DNA of 64,000 nucleotides from Streptomyces sp. NBC_01216 (GCF_035994945.1 NZ_CP108677.1:1178001-1242000), one strand, 5' to 3'; numbered from the stretch's first letter, positions 35,642 to 46,442 are shown. Numbers and translations are program-made. Notes: generated by a model from the letters alone, not told the origin.

Positions 35642-36723
35642 CGGGCACTCCCGAGTGCGGTGAGGGGGTCGACGGCGGTGATCCGCCGGATGGACAGGGC
35701 CGCGCCGAGCATGCCGAGAGCGATCATCACGGCGGCCGGACCGAGCACGGTGAGCGGTTCCAGGACGAAGGGCACGTTCCCGCCGCTCACCACCGCACCG
35801 ACGGCGACCGCGAGTGCGGTGCCCAGCACGGTGCCCGCGCCGAGCATCAGCACCGCCTGCCCCAGCGCGTCCTTCAGCAGGTAGGGAGTCGAGGCCCCGA
35901 GGGCCTTCAGGACGGCCACGTCGGCGCTGCGCTGGATCGTCCAGACCGTGAAGAAGGCGCCTATGACGAGCGCGGAGATGGCGAAGAGGAAGCCTCGCAT
36001 CAGCTGCAGGGAGCCGTTCTCCGCCTGGTAGGACCCTATGGCGGTGAGCGCGGCGTCGACCGTCCGCGTCCGCGTCCCCAGGGACTCGTCGCCGGCCCCG
36101 AAGGCGGTGCCGTCTTCCGCCGTGAGCGCGACGACGGTGGCCACCCGCTCGGTGGCGGCGCCCTCCCGGCCGAGTGTCTGCCAGTCGTCGAGCGAGGTCC
36201 ACACGACCGGCGTGTGGCTGTACGAGGCGTCGCCGGCGACGGCCGCCACGGTCGCCTCCAGCGGGCCGAGGCGTACCGTGCCGCCCACGCCGGTCCCCAG
36301 CTCCTCGGCGGCCGACTCCGACAGCACGACCCGGCCGGGCCCGAGCCGCCCGCTCTCCGGGGCGAGACCCGACCCGGACTCCGTGCCGAAGGCCGACAGG
36401 GCGGCCGTCCGGTCCCCCGCGGCGCCGTTGACGGTCCGGATGCCCAGCGGCTCCGCCCTCGTCACCCCGGGCCGCTCCGCCCATCGCCGCCACTGCCGCT
36501 CGGTCACCGTGGACTCGGTGAAGGAGACCGACCGGCCGGCGGGCGGGGCGGCGAAGGCGAGCCGGTCGGCCGGCAGACCGGTGATCGCCGAGGTGTTCTC
36601 CCGGGCGAGTCCGGCGGTCAGCCCGGACAGCAGTCCGACGAGCAGTGTGATCAGCACGATCACGGTGCCCATCAGGGTGAATCGCCCTCGGGCGAATCTC
36701 AGGTCTCTCCATGCCACGAACAT
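35638..36723 (-). CDS. FtsX-like ABC transporter permease
   Basis: 361 residues. One N-terminal transmembrane helix (LMGTVIVLITLLVGLLSGL, ~17-35) is followed by a ~200-residue extracellular MacB-type domain. The C-terminus has three helices (FLFAISALVIGAFFTVWTI; the region around GQAVLMLGAGTVLGTALAV; AAVMIALGMLGAALSI) and ends with the FtsX motif VDPLTALG. Forms an exporter or mechanotransmission complex with the downstream ATPase. The divergent gap to the histidine kinase gene is 111 nt. Confidence 0.9.
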   Translation of the reverse strand: MFVAWRDLRFARGRFTLMGTVIVLITLLVGLLSGLTAGLARENTSAITGLPADRLAFAAPPAGRSVSFTESTVTERQWRRWAERPGVTRAEPLGIRTVNGAAGDRTAALSAFGTESGSGLAPESGRLGPGRVVLSESAAEELGTGVGGTVRLGPLEATVAAVAGDASYSHTPVVWTSLDDWQTLGREGAATERVATVVALTAEDGTAFGAGDESLGTRTRTVDAALTAIGSYQAENGSLQLMRGFLFAISALVIGAFFTVWTIQRSADVAVLKALGASTPYLLKDALGQAVLMLGAGTVLGTALAVAVGAVVSGGNVPFVLEPLTVLGPAAVMIALGMLGAALSIRRITAVDPLTALGSAR

Positions 36724-36834
36724 GGACCAAGACTGCGGGCCGGACCCGGGGCGCGACATCGCGCCACGGATGGCTCCGCAATCAAACTTTCGGTTGAGTG
36801 CGGACCGTCCGCTCCCGCCTACGCTGGAGAGATC

Positions 36835-38025
36835 ATGGACCCGCGTTCCCTCACCCCCGCCCTGCGCGTGCTGCGCCTCTGCCTGCACCTGCTGATGGCG
36901 GGCCTGCTCGTCCTGGCGGCGGTCCGGGCGGACTCGGCGGCAGGGGTCACCGCGGCCGCCGTGACCGGCGCGGTCTACGCGGCCGGTTCGCTGCTGCCGC
37001 CGGTGCGCGCCTCGCAGCGGTCCGCCGGGCTCTGGCTGGTGGCGCTGTGCGCGTCCTGGCTGGTGCTGCTGTGGCTGACGCCGGAGGGCCTGTGGGTGGC
37101 GTTCCCGCTGTACTTCCTCCAGCTGCACCTGCTGCCCGCCCGCTGGTCGCTGCCCGCGGTCGCGCTCACCGCCTGCGCCGCCATCCTGTCCTACCTGCGC
37201 CACGGGGACGAGCTCAGCCCGGGAGTGTTCATCGGGCCACTGCTCGGCGCGGCGGTGGCCGTGGCGACGGTGCTCGGATACCAGACCCTGTACCGGGAGA
37301 GCGAGCGGCGGCGTCGGCTGATCGAAGAGCTGCTGTCGACGCGGGCGGAGCTGGCGGCGGCCGAGCGGCACGCCGGGACGCTGGCGGAACGGGAGCGTCT
37401 GGCGCGGGAGATCCACGACACGCTGGCGCAGGGCCTCTCCTCGATCCAGTTGCTGCTGCGGGCCGCGCAGCGGACGCTGCCGGAAGGCTCCCCGGCCTCC
37501 GGGCACGTCGAGCGGGCGCGTCGCGCCGCTCAGGACAATCTGGCCGAGGCCCGGCGCTTCGTCCGGGCGCTGACGCCGCCGGACCTGGAGCACGGCTCGC
37601 TCGCGGCGGCGCTGGAGCGGCTGTGCGAGCAGGACCCGCAAGGCTTGTCCGCGGCGGGGCAGGAGGGCCCGCCGCGGGCCCGATTCACGCTGAGCGGCAC
37701 TCCGGTGGAGCTGCCGACGCCCTACGAGGTGGCGCTGCTGCGCATCGCCCAGTCGGCGCTCGCCAACACGGTGCGGCACGCGGACGCCTCGCGGGCGGAG
37801 ATCACGCTCTCGTTCATGGACGCCTCGGTGACGCTGGACGTGGTGGACGACGGCCGGGGATTCGAGCCCGCGCGGCTCACGGCTCCGGCACAGGGCGGCT
37901 TCGGTCTGCCGGCGATGCGCTCGCGGGCGCATTCGCTCGGCGGCACGTTCACGGTCGAGTCCGCCCCTGGTCAGGGCACGGCCGTCGCCGTGTCCCTCCC
38001 TCTGCCCGCCGGAGCGCCGGAATGA
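36835..38025 (+). CDS. Sensor histidine kinase (NarL/LiaS-type, HisKA_3)
   Basis: 396 residues. Four to five N-terminal transmembrane helices (~12-150), a linker coiled coil (RRRLIEELLSTRAELAAAE), dimerisation/phosphoacceptor box REIHDTLAQGLSSIQ with H194, and an HATPase domain with VDDGRGFEP and GGFGLPAMRSRA. No large extracellular sensor domain exists, so signals are probably sensed within the membrane. The stop overlaps the response regulator start (ATGA). Likely controls the divergent ABC exporter. Confidence 0.93.
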   Translation: MDPRSLTPALRVLRLCLHLLMAGLLVLAAVRADSAAGVTAAAVTGAVYAAGSLLPPVRASQRSAGLWLVALCASWLVLLWLTPEGLWVAFPLYFLQLHLLPARWSLPAVALTACAAILSYLRHGDELSPGVFIGPLLGAAVAVATVLGYQTLYRESERRRRLIEELLSTRAELAAAERHAGTLAERERLAREIHDTLAQGLSSIQLLLRAAQRTLPEGSPASGHVERARRAAQDNLAEARRFVRALTPPDLEHGSLAAALERLCEQDPQGLSAAGQEGPPRARFTLSGTPVELPTPYEVALLRIAQSALANTVRHADASRAEITLSFMDASVTLDVVDDGRGFEPARLTAPAQGGFGLPAMRSRAHSLGGTFTVESAPGQGTAVAVSLPLPAGAPE

Positions 38026-38648
38026 CGATCCGTCTTCTTCTGGCCGATGATCACCCGGTGGTCCGGGCGGGGCTGCGCGCGGTTCTCGACACGGAGCCGG
38101 ACTTCACCGTCGTCGGCGAGGCTGCGACGGCCGAGCGCGCGGTGGAACTGGCCGCGGCGGGAGGGGTGGACGTGGTGCTGATGGACCTCCAGTTCGGGCC
38201 CGGCATGCATGGCTCGGAGGCGACCGCGGCGATCACGTCCGTACCGGACGGGCCCCGGGTCCTGGTGCTGACCACCTACGACACCGACGCCGACATCCTG
38301 GCGGCGGTGGCGGCGGGCGCCGCCGGATACCTGCTGAAGGACGCGCCGCCGGAGGAGCTGGCGGCGGCGGTGCGTACGGCGGCGGCCGGCCAGTCGGCGC
38401 TCGCCCCGACGGTGGCCCACCGGCTGATGGACCGGATGCGGACACCGGCCCAGGCTCTGACGAAGCGGGAACTCGAGGTGCTCCAGCTGGTGGGCGAGGG
38501 CCTGTCGAACCAGCAGATCAGCAAGCGGCTCTTCCTGAGTCAGGCGACGGTCAAGTCCCACCTGGTGCACGTCTTCGCCAAGCTGGGCGTGGACTCACGC
38601 ACGGCGGCGGTGGCGGCGGCGACGGCGCGACGGCTGATCAGGCGCTAG
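38022..38648 (+). CDS. NarL/FixJ-family response regulator
   Basis: 208 residues. Receiver domain with acidic pair D9/D10, phosphoacceptor D55 (VLMDLQFG), T/K switch residues in LTTYDTD and YLLKDAPP. The LuxR-type HTH (~140-205) reads LTKRELEVLQLVGEGLSNQQ and SQATVKSHLVHVFAKLGV. Cognate partner of the kinase immediately upstream (ATGA overlap). A hairpin about 40 nt downstream probably ends the operon. Confidence 0.94.
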   Translation: MTIRLLLADDHPVVRAGLRAVLDTEPDFTVVGEAATAERAVELAAAGGVDVVLMDLQFGPGMHGSEATAAITSVPDGPRVLVLTTYDTDADILAAVAAGAAGYLLKDAPPEELAAAVRTAAAGQSALAPTVAHRLMDRMRTPAQALTKRELEVLQLVGEGLSNQQISKRLFLSQATVKSHLVHVFAKLGVDSRTAAVAAATARRLIRR

Positions 38649-38674
38649 AAGAATGATGAACGTACTGATGAAGG

Positions 38675-39111
38675 TCACCTCGATCGAGAGGCTGTCCGCC
38701 CGGAGGCCGGGCAGCCCCTGGTGGTCATGTGCCGGCTGAGGTCGAGGGCGGCTGCTCGGGTGTGGAGTGGACGCCTGTCCCACCGCCCGATGCGGCGACG
38801 GAGTGCTTCGGCCAGGCGCCGGGGTGCTTCGTCGGCGTAGGCGAGAAAGAGGAAGGGCTCGATCAGCTCGGCTTCGACCACGAGTGGGCGCCCCGACCCG
38901 TCGCGGATCAGGTCGATCCTGGCGTAGAGGGGGTGTCCGGGTCGGGGAGACTGTCGAGGACCTGCCGGGCTGTGGCGAGGTGGTCGGTGTCCGGGGCGCA
39001 GGGGTGGGCTGTCCCGTCGGCCCCGGGTTCGGGGAGCAGGATGTCGGTGCGCAGGGAGTCCGCCGCCAGGTGGCGGTCGGCGCGGTGCCCTCCGGGCGGG
39101 CTCGCGGTCAT
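38675..39111 (-). pseudogene. Frameshifted C-terminal fragment of an ATP-grasp protein
   Basis: On the minus strand one frame reads HLATARQVLDSLPDPDTP. After a shift near 38930 another frame continues PLYARIDLIRDGSGRPLVVE, AELIEPFLFLAYADEAPRRL and AEALRRRI. Together this is the typical C-terminal metal/ATP-binding end of Streptomyces ATP-grasp ligase-like proteins (ARxDL ... ExELxEPxLFL). The N-terminal ~200 residues are absent and the shift breaks what remains, so it is a relic. It overlaps the stop region of the DUF5955-like gene upstream. Confidence 0.72.
38690..38716 (+). terminator. Hairpin after the two-component operon
   Basis: Nested stems GGCTG...CAGCC and CCCGG-AGG-CCGGG lie 42 nt downstream of the response regulator stop. 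No T run. Confidence 0.5.
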
Positions 39112-39401
39112 TCCCCCCGCGATGCCTCTCCGAAGAGTTCCACGGCGTCACGAACCCCCGTGAGGGCGTTCGACAGGGCGCTGACCGAGCCGACCGCTCC
39201 CGCGACCAGCAGCAGGGACCGGCGCAGCCGCCGGATCTCCGGTTCTCCGCCGGCGGCCATCGCGTCCAGCGAGGCGAGCTCGTCCTCGGCGATGCCGCGG
39301 TCGGCGAAATCGGCGCGGTGACCGGCCAGTTCACGTCGGAGCCGGGACACGGCGGCGCGCAGCTCCGCCACTCTCGGGTCCTCGTCACCGCCGGTCGTCA
39401 C
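39108..39401 (-). CDS. DUF5955-like small protein
   Basis: 97 residues. The sequence DPRVAELRAAVSRLRREL forms a coiled coil, followed by ADRGIAEDELASLDAM and a hydrophobic segment LLLVAGAVGSVSALSNALTG (~65-85) that may insert in the membrane, ending AVELFGE. This layout matches the actinobacterial DUF5955 group (recognised from memory). Function unknown. The start could be the GTG at 39401 or a slightly earlier GTG at 39416. Confidence 0.7.
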   Translation of the reverse strand: MTTGGDEDPRVAELRAAVSRLRRELAGHRADFADRGIAEDELASLDAMAAGGEPEIRRLRRSLLLVAGAVGSVSALSNALTGVRDAVELFGEASRGE

Positions 39402-39606
39402 ACGCCTCTGCCCCACACTCCGTAACAAGGTTCCCCCTTCGCGCGGTGGCGCGCGTCGCACTCCACACCCCGGCCCGGCCCCGTCGTGCCGCGGCCGGGC
39501 ACCGGGAGACGCGGGCCAGTTAACGCCATCGCGCGGGCGGCGCGCCACTCCGCGGACGTGATTGCGGGCATCCGTGTCCCCCGCCCCATGGGGTATGCAC
39601 GTCCTT

Positions 39607-40221
39607 ATGACGGATACACGCGACACCCGGCCCCTGGTGGCCGGTCTCCTGCTCGCCGCGGGGGGCGGACGGCGCCTCGGCGGGCGGCCCAAGGCCCTGC
39701 TTCCGCACCGAGGGCGGCCCTTGGTCGAGCATGCGGTGCGGGAGCTGCGGGAGGGCGGCTGCGAGGTGGTCCACGTGGTGCTCGGCGCCTCGGCCGGGCT
39801 GGTGCGCGAACGGGCGCTCCTGCCCGGCTGCGTCCTGGTGGACAACCCGGACTGGGCCGAGGGGATGGGCTCGTCACTGCGCGCCGGTCTGGGATCGCTG
39901 GCCGCCGAGGCCCTGCCGGTGGACGCGGCGCTGGTGAGCCTGGTGGACCAGCCGGGAATCGGGGCGCGGGCGGTGGACCGGGTCCGTTCGGCGTACCGCT
40001 CGCGCGCGTCGCTGGTGGCCGCCTCGTATCACGGGGAACGGGGCCATCCGGTGCTCTTCGGCGCGGACCGCTGGGCCCGGGTGGCGGCGTCGGCGGTCGG
40101 CGACCGGGGAGCGCGCGACTACCTGCGGGCGCACCGGGATGCGATCACGCTGGTGGACTGTTCGGATGTGGCCGAGCCCTACGACATCGACACGGAGGCC
40201 GACCTGGCGCACCTTGAGTGA
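39607..40221 (+). CDS. MobA/MocA-like molybdenum-cofactor nucleotidyltransferase
   Basis: 204 residues. N-terminal nucleotide-binding loop LLLAAGGGRRLGGRPKALL, then DNPDWAEGMGSSLRAGL, the acidic VSLVDQPGIG, GHPVLFG and a C-terminal YDIDTEADL. This is the MocA/MobA type that adds CMP or GMP to molybdopterin. Xanthine dehydrogenase, the enzyme missing between guanine deaminase and uricase here, needs such a cofactor, which may explain the placement before malate synthase. No clear ribosome site precedes the ATG; an earlier in-frame ATG exists at 39595. Confidence 0.83.
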   Translation: MTDTRDTRPLVAGLLLAAGGGRRLGGRPKALLPHRGRPLVEHAVRELREGGCEVVHVVLGASAGLVRERALLPGCVLVDNPDWAEGMGSSLRAGLGSLAAEALPVDAALVSLVDQPGIGARAVDRVRSAYRSRASLVAASYHGERGHPVLFGADRWARVAASAVGDRGARDYLRAHRDAITLVDCSDVAEPYDIDTEADLAHLE

Positions 40222-40269
40222 AAGGGGTGGCACTCAGCGCCACGGTCTGTCGATCCGGAGAATCTCGAC

Positions 40270-40286
40270 ATCAACAAACCATTGAA
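40270..40286. promoter_or_regulatory. TTCAAC-type palindrome (ATCAAC-AAACC-ATTGAA) at the aceB promoter
   Basis: Imperfect member of the 17-bp motif family. Its right half ATTGAA overlaps the proposed -35 hexamer TTGAAC (40282-40287), the same register as at the catalase and OHCU promoters. Confidence 0.65.
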
Positions 40287-40310
40287 CTTCCACTATGAGG
40301 AAACTACTAT
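40282..40310 (+). promoter_or_regulatory. Predicted malate synthase promoter
   Basis: TTGAAC (40282-40287), 17-bp spacer, TACTAT (40305-40310). Start codon 139 nt downstream. Both regulatory motifs overlap it. Confidence 0.6.
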
Positions 40311-40324
40311 CCACTGTTCAGAAG
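40287..40324. promoter_or_regulatory. Paired AllR-type boxes at the aceB promoter
   Basis: Box 1 CTTCCA-CTATG-AGGAAA (40287-40303) fills the promoter spacer; box 2 TATCCA-CTGTT-CAGAAG (40308-40324) overlaps the -10. Centres are 21 bp apart, as at gcl, hyi and allB. Confidence 0.68.
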
Positions 40325-40448
40325 CGCCTGCTACCTCTGACGGCGCTCGCGGCCGTATCCCGGCACCGTGGCACGCAGTGCCGCTTCCGTGACGCCCGGC
40401 GGTCGCAAAGGCATCGCCCGTGAAGCCCGCTGAAGGAAGTGACCGTTC

Positions 40449-42080
<1,632 letters not shown>

Positions 42081-42144
42081 TCGCACGGCGGCCGAGCGGC
42101 GACGCACCCGTTCGGGGCGCCGCGTACGCACCTCCGCGGACGGG

Positions 42145-42186
42145 CTCCGCCCCCGGTGACGCAGGTCACCGGGGGCGGAGCATTTT
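42145..42186 (+). terminator. Strong intrinsic terminator after aceB
   Basis: A perfect 16-bp stem CTCCGCCCCCGGTGAC / GTCACCGGGGGCGGAG with a GCAG tetraloop is followed by CATTTTCG. It lies 65 nt after the stop codon and is the most canonical terminator in the window. Confidence 0.88.
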
Positions 42187-42331
42187 CGCTCCCGTGCGTT
42201 TCACAGGGCATGTGACGCAACCGAGATACGCAGCTACCTAGCGGTAACAAGCCACGGCATGCGAGATTCCGCCATGCCACCGGCCGGCGGCTGTCCCCCA
42301 CTCCTCTGCACCGACGCAGGAGAACACAGCC

Positions 42332-43498
42332 ATGCCCTCCACCCCCCCACGCGCGCTCCACAGACTCATCGGCACCGCGCTCGCGCTGCCGCTCGTCCTC
42401 GGCGGGCTGCTCGGACCGGGCGTCTCCCCCGCCGCCGCGAGCCCCGGCTCCGGGTCCACCACCGTCGTGACCATGGGCGACAGCTACATCTCCGGCGAGG
42501 CCGGACGCTGGCGGGGCAACAGCCTCACCAACAGCGGCAGCCGCAACGGCACCGACCGGGCATGGACGGGCGGCGCGTACGACCCCGCTCGCGTCTACGG
42601 ATCCACCGCCGCCAACGGCTGCCACCGCTCCGACTCGGCCGAGGTGCACAGCGCCGGGGCGATCGCCTCCCAGCTGATCAATCTGGCCTGCTCCGGAGCC
42701 ACCACGAAGAACGTCTTCCGGGCGGCGAACGGCGGACAGTCCTACAAGGGCGAAGCCCCCCAGGCCGACCGTCTGGCGGCGGTCGCCTCGGCGCACGACG
42801 TCAGGATGGTCGTGCTGTCCGTCGGCGGCAACGACCTGGGCTTCTCCGACATCATCCGGACCTGCGCGACGGACTACATCGTCTGGTACTCGTACTGCCA
42901 CGACGACCAGCAGGACGCGGTCGACGCGAAGATCGACGGCGCCATGGCGAACGTCGCCAAGTCGGTCGATGAGATCCGCGCGGTGATGTCCGGCGCCGGC
43001 TACGCCTCCTCCGACTACCGGATCGTCCTCCAGTCGTACCCGTCACCCATCCCTCGCGCCGCGGAGAACCGCTACCCGGAGAGCGGCTGGAGCCGTGTCA
43101 CCACGGGCGGCTGCCCGTTCTGGAACCGCGACGCCGACTGGGCGCGGGACTCGCTGGTCCCCCAGGTCGCGAACCGCCTGAAGGCCGTCGCCGCCGCCAA
43201 GGGCACCCAGTTCCTGGACCTCCGCGACCTGCTGCAGGGCCGCGAGGTGTGCGCGAAGTCGTCGAAGCTGGTGACCGCCTCGGTGCCGCCGTCGGCCGCG
43301 GGCAGCGAGTGGGCGCGCTGGATCGACAGCAACGGGACCCAGGGCCCGGTGCAGGAGTCGGTCCACCCCAACTACTACGGCCAGCTCGCCCTCGGCCGGT
43401 GTCTGGGGCTCATCCACGCCCGGCCCACCGGCGACTACAGCTGCCGCAACACGGCGGGGGCGGGGACGTCGGGCGTCTACCTGTCGTCGCTCTCCTGA
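42332..43498 (+). CDS. Secreted SGNH/GDSL lipase-esterase
   Basis: 388 residues. Signal peptide ~1-36 (ALALPLVLGGLLGPGVSPAAA). Block I TMGDSYISGEAGRW carries the nucleophile S51; block III is VLSVGGNDLGF; the catalytic His is in ESVHPNYYGQ, where the usual DxxH is SxxH. Six or more cysteines suggest disulfides typical of Streptomyces extracellular lipases. Hydrolyses lipid or aryl esters outside the cell. Own promoter after the aceB terminator. Confidence 0.9.
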   Translation: MPSTPPRALHRLIGTALALPLVLGGLLGPGVSPAAASPGSGSTTVVTMGDSYISGEAGRWRGNSLTNSGSRNGTDRAWTGGAYDPARVYGSTAANGCHRSDSAEVHSAGAIASQLINLACSGATTKNVFRAANGGQSYKGEAPQADRLAAVASAHDVRMVVLSVGGNDLGFSDIIRTCATDYIVWYSYCHDDQQDAVDAKIDGAMANVAKSVDEIRAVMSGAGYASSDYRIVLQSYPSPIPRAAENRYPESGWSRVTTGGCPFWNRDADWARDSLVPQVANRLKAVAAAKGTQFLDLRDLLQGREVCAKSSKLVTASVPPSAAGSEWARWIDSNGTQGPVQESVHPNYYGQLALGRCLGLIHARPTGDYSCRNTAGAGTSGVYLSSLS

Positions 43499-43549
43499 GC
43501 GTCCTCCGCGCGCACGGCCGTCCTCTCCCCCTCACGCCCCCCACGGGGT

Positions 43550-45397
43550 TCAGCGGGCGCGGCGCCTTCCCCGGCGCCGTGCCCGCCGCTCCGTGCGCGC
43601 CTGCGCGCGGGCGACGCCGAGGCGGTGCAGGACGCGATCGGCCCGGTACGGATCGGCCGCCGTCATCTCCTTGGTCAGTGCGGCGGCGCCGCCGGGCCAG
43701 CCCGCGGCGGCGGTGTCGAAGGTGGTGCGATGCGGCGACCGGGCCAGCTGGTCGAGCACGGCGACGGCGTAGGCGGACAGGGGCACCGCGCCCTCGTCGG
43801 CCTCCTCGTCCCGGTCCAGCAGCATCTCGCGCGCGTACGCGCCGATGACGGGGTCGGCGAGGGCGCCGCGCAGGGCGTCGACGGGGGCGCCGGCGGTGTC
43901 CAGGACGGCGAGGAGTCCACGGGTGCCGGCGGCGTGGATGGTACCCGCGTTGACGGTGCCGAGAGCGGCGAAAAGCCGGGCCCAGGCGTCCGCGGATCCG
44001 TCGCGCGCGCGGAGCCAGCCGGCGAGGATCCGCGCGGCCGCCGGGGCGGACCAGCCCTCCGCGGCGGCGACCACCGTCGTGGCGTCCCATGCGGCGGTCT
44101 CGGCCGCGTCGGGCGCCGCGATCCTGCCGACGCGCAGCAGGTACCGGACGACCCCGGCGCCCCGCGGGGTGAGTCCGAAGGCGTCGCCGACCCGGAAGAC
44201 CATCGCGGTCCCGGCGAGCCGGTCCACCGTCTCGGCCATGGCGCGCGCCGAGGGCGCGAGGGCGGCCCGCTCCTCCTCGGTGACCGGCGTGCCCAACAGG
44301 CGGGACAGCTCGTCGGCGGGCGGCACCACATACGTCTCACCGGCCGGGACGGAAGCCACCACCGGGGCGTCCTCAAGGGCCGGGTCGACCTCCCACGCCT
44401 CGAACTCCGCCACTCTGCGGGCGACCGACTCGGGACAGGACCCCCGCTGGTAGAGGGCGTACAGCAGATGGGCCGCCTCGCCGTCGTAGGGCCCGCCGGT
44501 CTCGCTCCGCATCTCCTCGACGGCGGCGGCCAGCAGGTCGGCGGCGGCCTCGACCTCCCGCTGCGGCTCGTGGACCTCCTCGGGCGGCGGAGGCACGGGG
44601 GTCCAGGAGTCGCCGTAATAGTCGAGGTGCTCGTCGACGAGGATGTCGGCGAGGACGAGATGGGGGAAGGCGTCGGGGCCGGGCGCCAGCCGGATGTGGG
44701 GCCCCTCGAGCTGCTCGGCCAGCCCGGCGGCGGTCCAGCGGTCGACGAGCGCGCCCGCCAGCCTGCCCACGCCGTGGGACACGTCCGCGTCGGTCAGCAG
44801 CGGACCGGCGGGCGAGGGCTTCTCGGCGTCCCGGACGTACGCACCGGTCAGCAGTTCGGCGAGGACCATGTCCGCGAGGACGCTCCGGTTCATCAGATCG
44901 GCCCGCCGCAGACCGTCCGGCGGTGTCACCGCCTGATGGGCGGCCAGCCACTCCCGTACGGCCGCGGGGTCCCGGGGGTCGGTGCCGTCGGCCCGCAGCA
45001 GCGAGGCGTACCAGCGCTGCCAGGTCAGGTTCCCCGGGTCGTTCATCGCACGTTCGAAGTCGGGCACGGTCTCCTCGACCGCCGCCACGATCCGGGCCTG
45101 CCGCTTCCCGTTGAGCCGGCCGGCCTCGCGCACCCGGGCGGCCAGGTCCACCAGCACGGCCGGGTAGTCCGCCAGTTCACCGGGCGCGGCGTACACGAAG
45201 GCGGGCACGTCCTCGACGAGCAGGTGCCGCACCAGTTCGACGGTCGGCTCGGGCAGTCCGCTGCGCCGGTCCGCCCCGCGGAGCGCGAGCAGCCCGAGGA
45301 CGGCATCGGCCGCCCGCAGGTAGGAGGGATCACGGCGACCTGGGTTTCCGTCGAGGAACGCGTCGAGCCCGGTGTTGGAGAGCACGGTGACAGCCAC
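43550..45397 (-). CDS. Large conserved Streptomyces protein of unknown function
   Basis: 615 residues, largely helical and acidic in the middle, basic at the C-terminus (RRARRRGRRRAR). Recognisable but unassigned segments are TWQRWYASLLRADG, YDGEAAHLLYALYQRGSCP and FGLTPRGAGVVRYLLRVGR; the last looks like a winged-helix fragment. No signal peptide or membrane segment. It may be a plasmid/helicase-accessory-like helical protein, but I recognise no family. GGAGG stands before the GTG start. Convergent with the GDSL lipase gene. Confidence 0.78.
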   Translation of the reverse strand: MAVTVLSNTGLDAFLDGNPGRRDPSYLRAADAVLGLLALRGADRRSGLPEPTVELVRHLLVEDVPAFVYAAPGELADYPAVLVDLAARVREAGRLNGKRQARIVAAVEETVPDFERAMNDPGNLTWQRWYASLLRADGTDPRDPAAVREWLAAHQAVTPPDGLRRADLMNRSVLADMVLAELLTGAYVRDAEKPSPAGPLLTDADVSHGVGRLAGALVDRWTAAGLAEQLEGPHIRLAPGPDAFPHLVLADILVDEHLDYYGDSWTPVPPPPEEVHEPQREVEAAADLLAAAVEEMRSETGGPYDGEAAHLLYALYQRGSCPESVARRVAEFEAWEVDPALEDAPVVASVPAGETYVVPPADELSRLLGTPVTEEERAALAPSARAMAETVDRLAGTAMVFRVGDAFGLTPRGAGVVRYLLRVGRIAAPDAAETAAWDATTVVAAAEGWSAPAAARILAGWLRARDGSADAWARLFAALGTVNAGTIHAAGTRGLLAVLDTAGAPVDALRGALADPVIGAYAREMLLDRDEEADEGAVPLSAYAVAVLDQLARSPHRTTFDTAAAGWPGGAAALTKEMTAADPYRADRVLHRLGVARAQARTERRARRRGRRRAR

Positions 45398-45479
45398 GCC
45401 TCCAGGGTAGTTCCGCGGGGTGCGGGAAGCGGTTCGCCGGGCCCGGGTGTCGGTGCCCCGCGCGCCGTGTGGCGGCCGG

Positions 45480-46442
45480 TCACCCGGCGGTGTCGCCCAC
45501 CACCACCGTGCGCTGCGCCGAGAAGTCGCCCCAGGTGCCGTCGGGGAGCCTGGCGCGGAGTTTGACGCTGTAACGGGTGCCCGGTGGGTCGGTGACCGCG
45601 AAGGTGTAGGTGGCGCGGCCGGCCGGGGGCGTTGCGCCCCAGATGACGGTCGTGGCGAAGGCGCCGTTGAGATAGAGCTGGTGGCGGTCCACCGGCCCGT
45701 CGGTCTTCGGCGGGTTCCAGGTGAGGGTGATCTCGCCCCGGCCGGCCGTCACGCGCAGGTCCGTGGGGGCGGTGTCGGGGGGTGCGCCGGGCGACGGCGC
45801 GGTCGTGAGGTCGAGGGTGCCGCTGTCGGCCGAGGAGTTCTCGGCGGCGTCGCGGGCCCGGACGGTGAAGGAGTAGATCGTGCCGGGGCTGAGCATGGTG
45901 AGGCGGGTGGTGGTGACGGTGCCGGGGACCGTGTGGACGCGCGTGTCGGCATGGTAGATGTCGTATGCCGTGACCTTCGTGTCGTCGCGGGACGGGGTCC
46001 AGGTCAGGGTGGCGGCGCGGCTGCCGTCGGCGGCGCCGCGCAGGTGCGTCGGCGTGGTCGGGGGCGTGGTGTCCGCCGTGGTGGCGGCGAGGGTGGTGGC
46101 GGGGACGGGAGCGCTGTGCGGGGAGCGGTTGCCGGCGGCGTCGCGGGCTCGGACGGTGAAGGTGTAGGGGGTGGCCGGGGTGAGGCGCACGATGTCCGTC
46201 ATGAGGGTCGTGGCGGGCAGGTCCCGGACCTTGCGGCCCTGTGCGTAGACCTCGTACCCGGTGACGGCGCGGTCGTCGGCGGCGGCACTCCACATGACGT
46301 GGACGGTGGTCGCGCTGCCGGAGGTCGCGGTCACGCCGGTGGGGACGGTGGGGCTCCGGGTGTCCTTGCCGGGGCCGGTCGAGCAGGCCGCCACGCAAAG
46401 CAGGGCGAGGGTCAACAGGCTTGTGGCGAGTGGGCGTTGCAT
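45480..46442 (-). CDS. Lipoprotein with three fibronectin type III domains
   Basis: 320 residues. Lipoprotein signal with VAAC lipobox, Cys at residue 20. Three ~90-residue FnIII repeats follow, each marked by a VTGYEVYAQG / VTAYDIYHAD / VDRHQLYLNG strand and an endpoint like TPYTFTVRARDAAGN. No catalytic domain, so it is a cell-surface binding or spacer protein. GGAGG stands before the ATG at 46442; an upstream in-frame methionine at 46505 is less likely because the lipoprotein signal starts here. Confidence 0.87.
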   Translation of the reverse strand: MQRPLATSLLTLALLCVAACSTGPGKDTRSPTVPTGVTATSGSATTVHVMWSAAADDRAVTGYEVYAQGRKVRDLPATTLMTDIVRLTPATPYTFTVRARDAAGNRSPHSAPVPATTLAATTADTTPPTTPTHLRGAADGSRAATLTWTPSRDDTKVTAYDIYHADTRVHTVPGTVTTTRLTMLSPGTIYSFTVRARDAAENSSADSGTLDLTTAPSPGAPPDTAPTDLRVTAGRGEITLTWNPPKTDGPVDRHQLYLNGAFATTVIWGATPPAGRATYTFAVTDPPGTRYSVKLRARLPDGTWGDFSAQRTVVVGDTAG

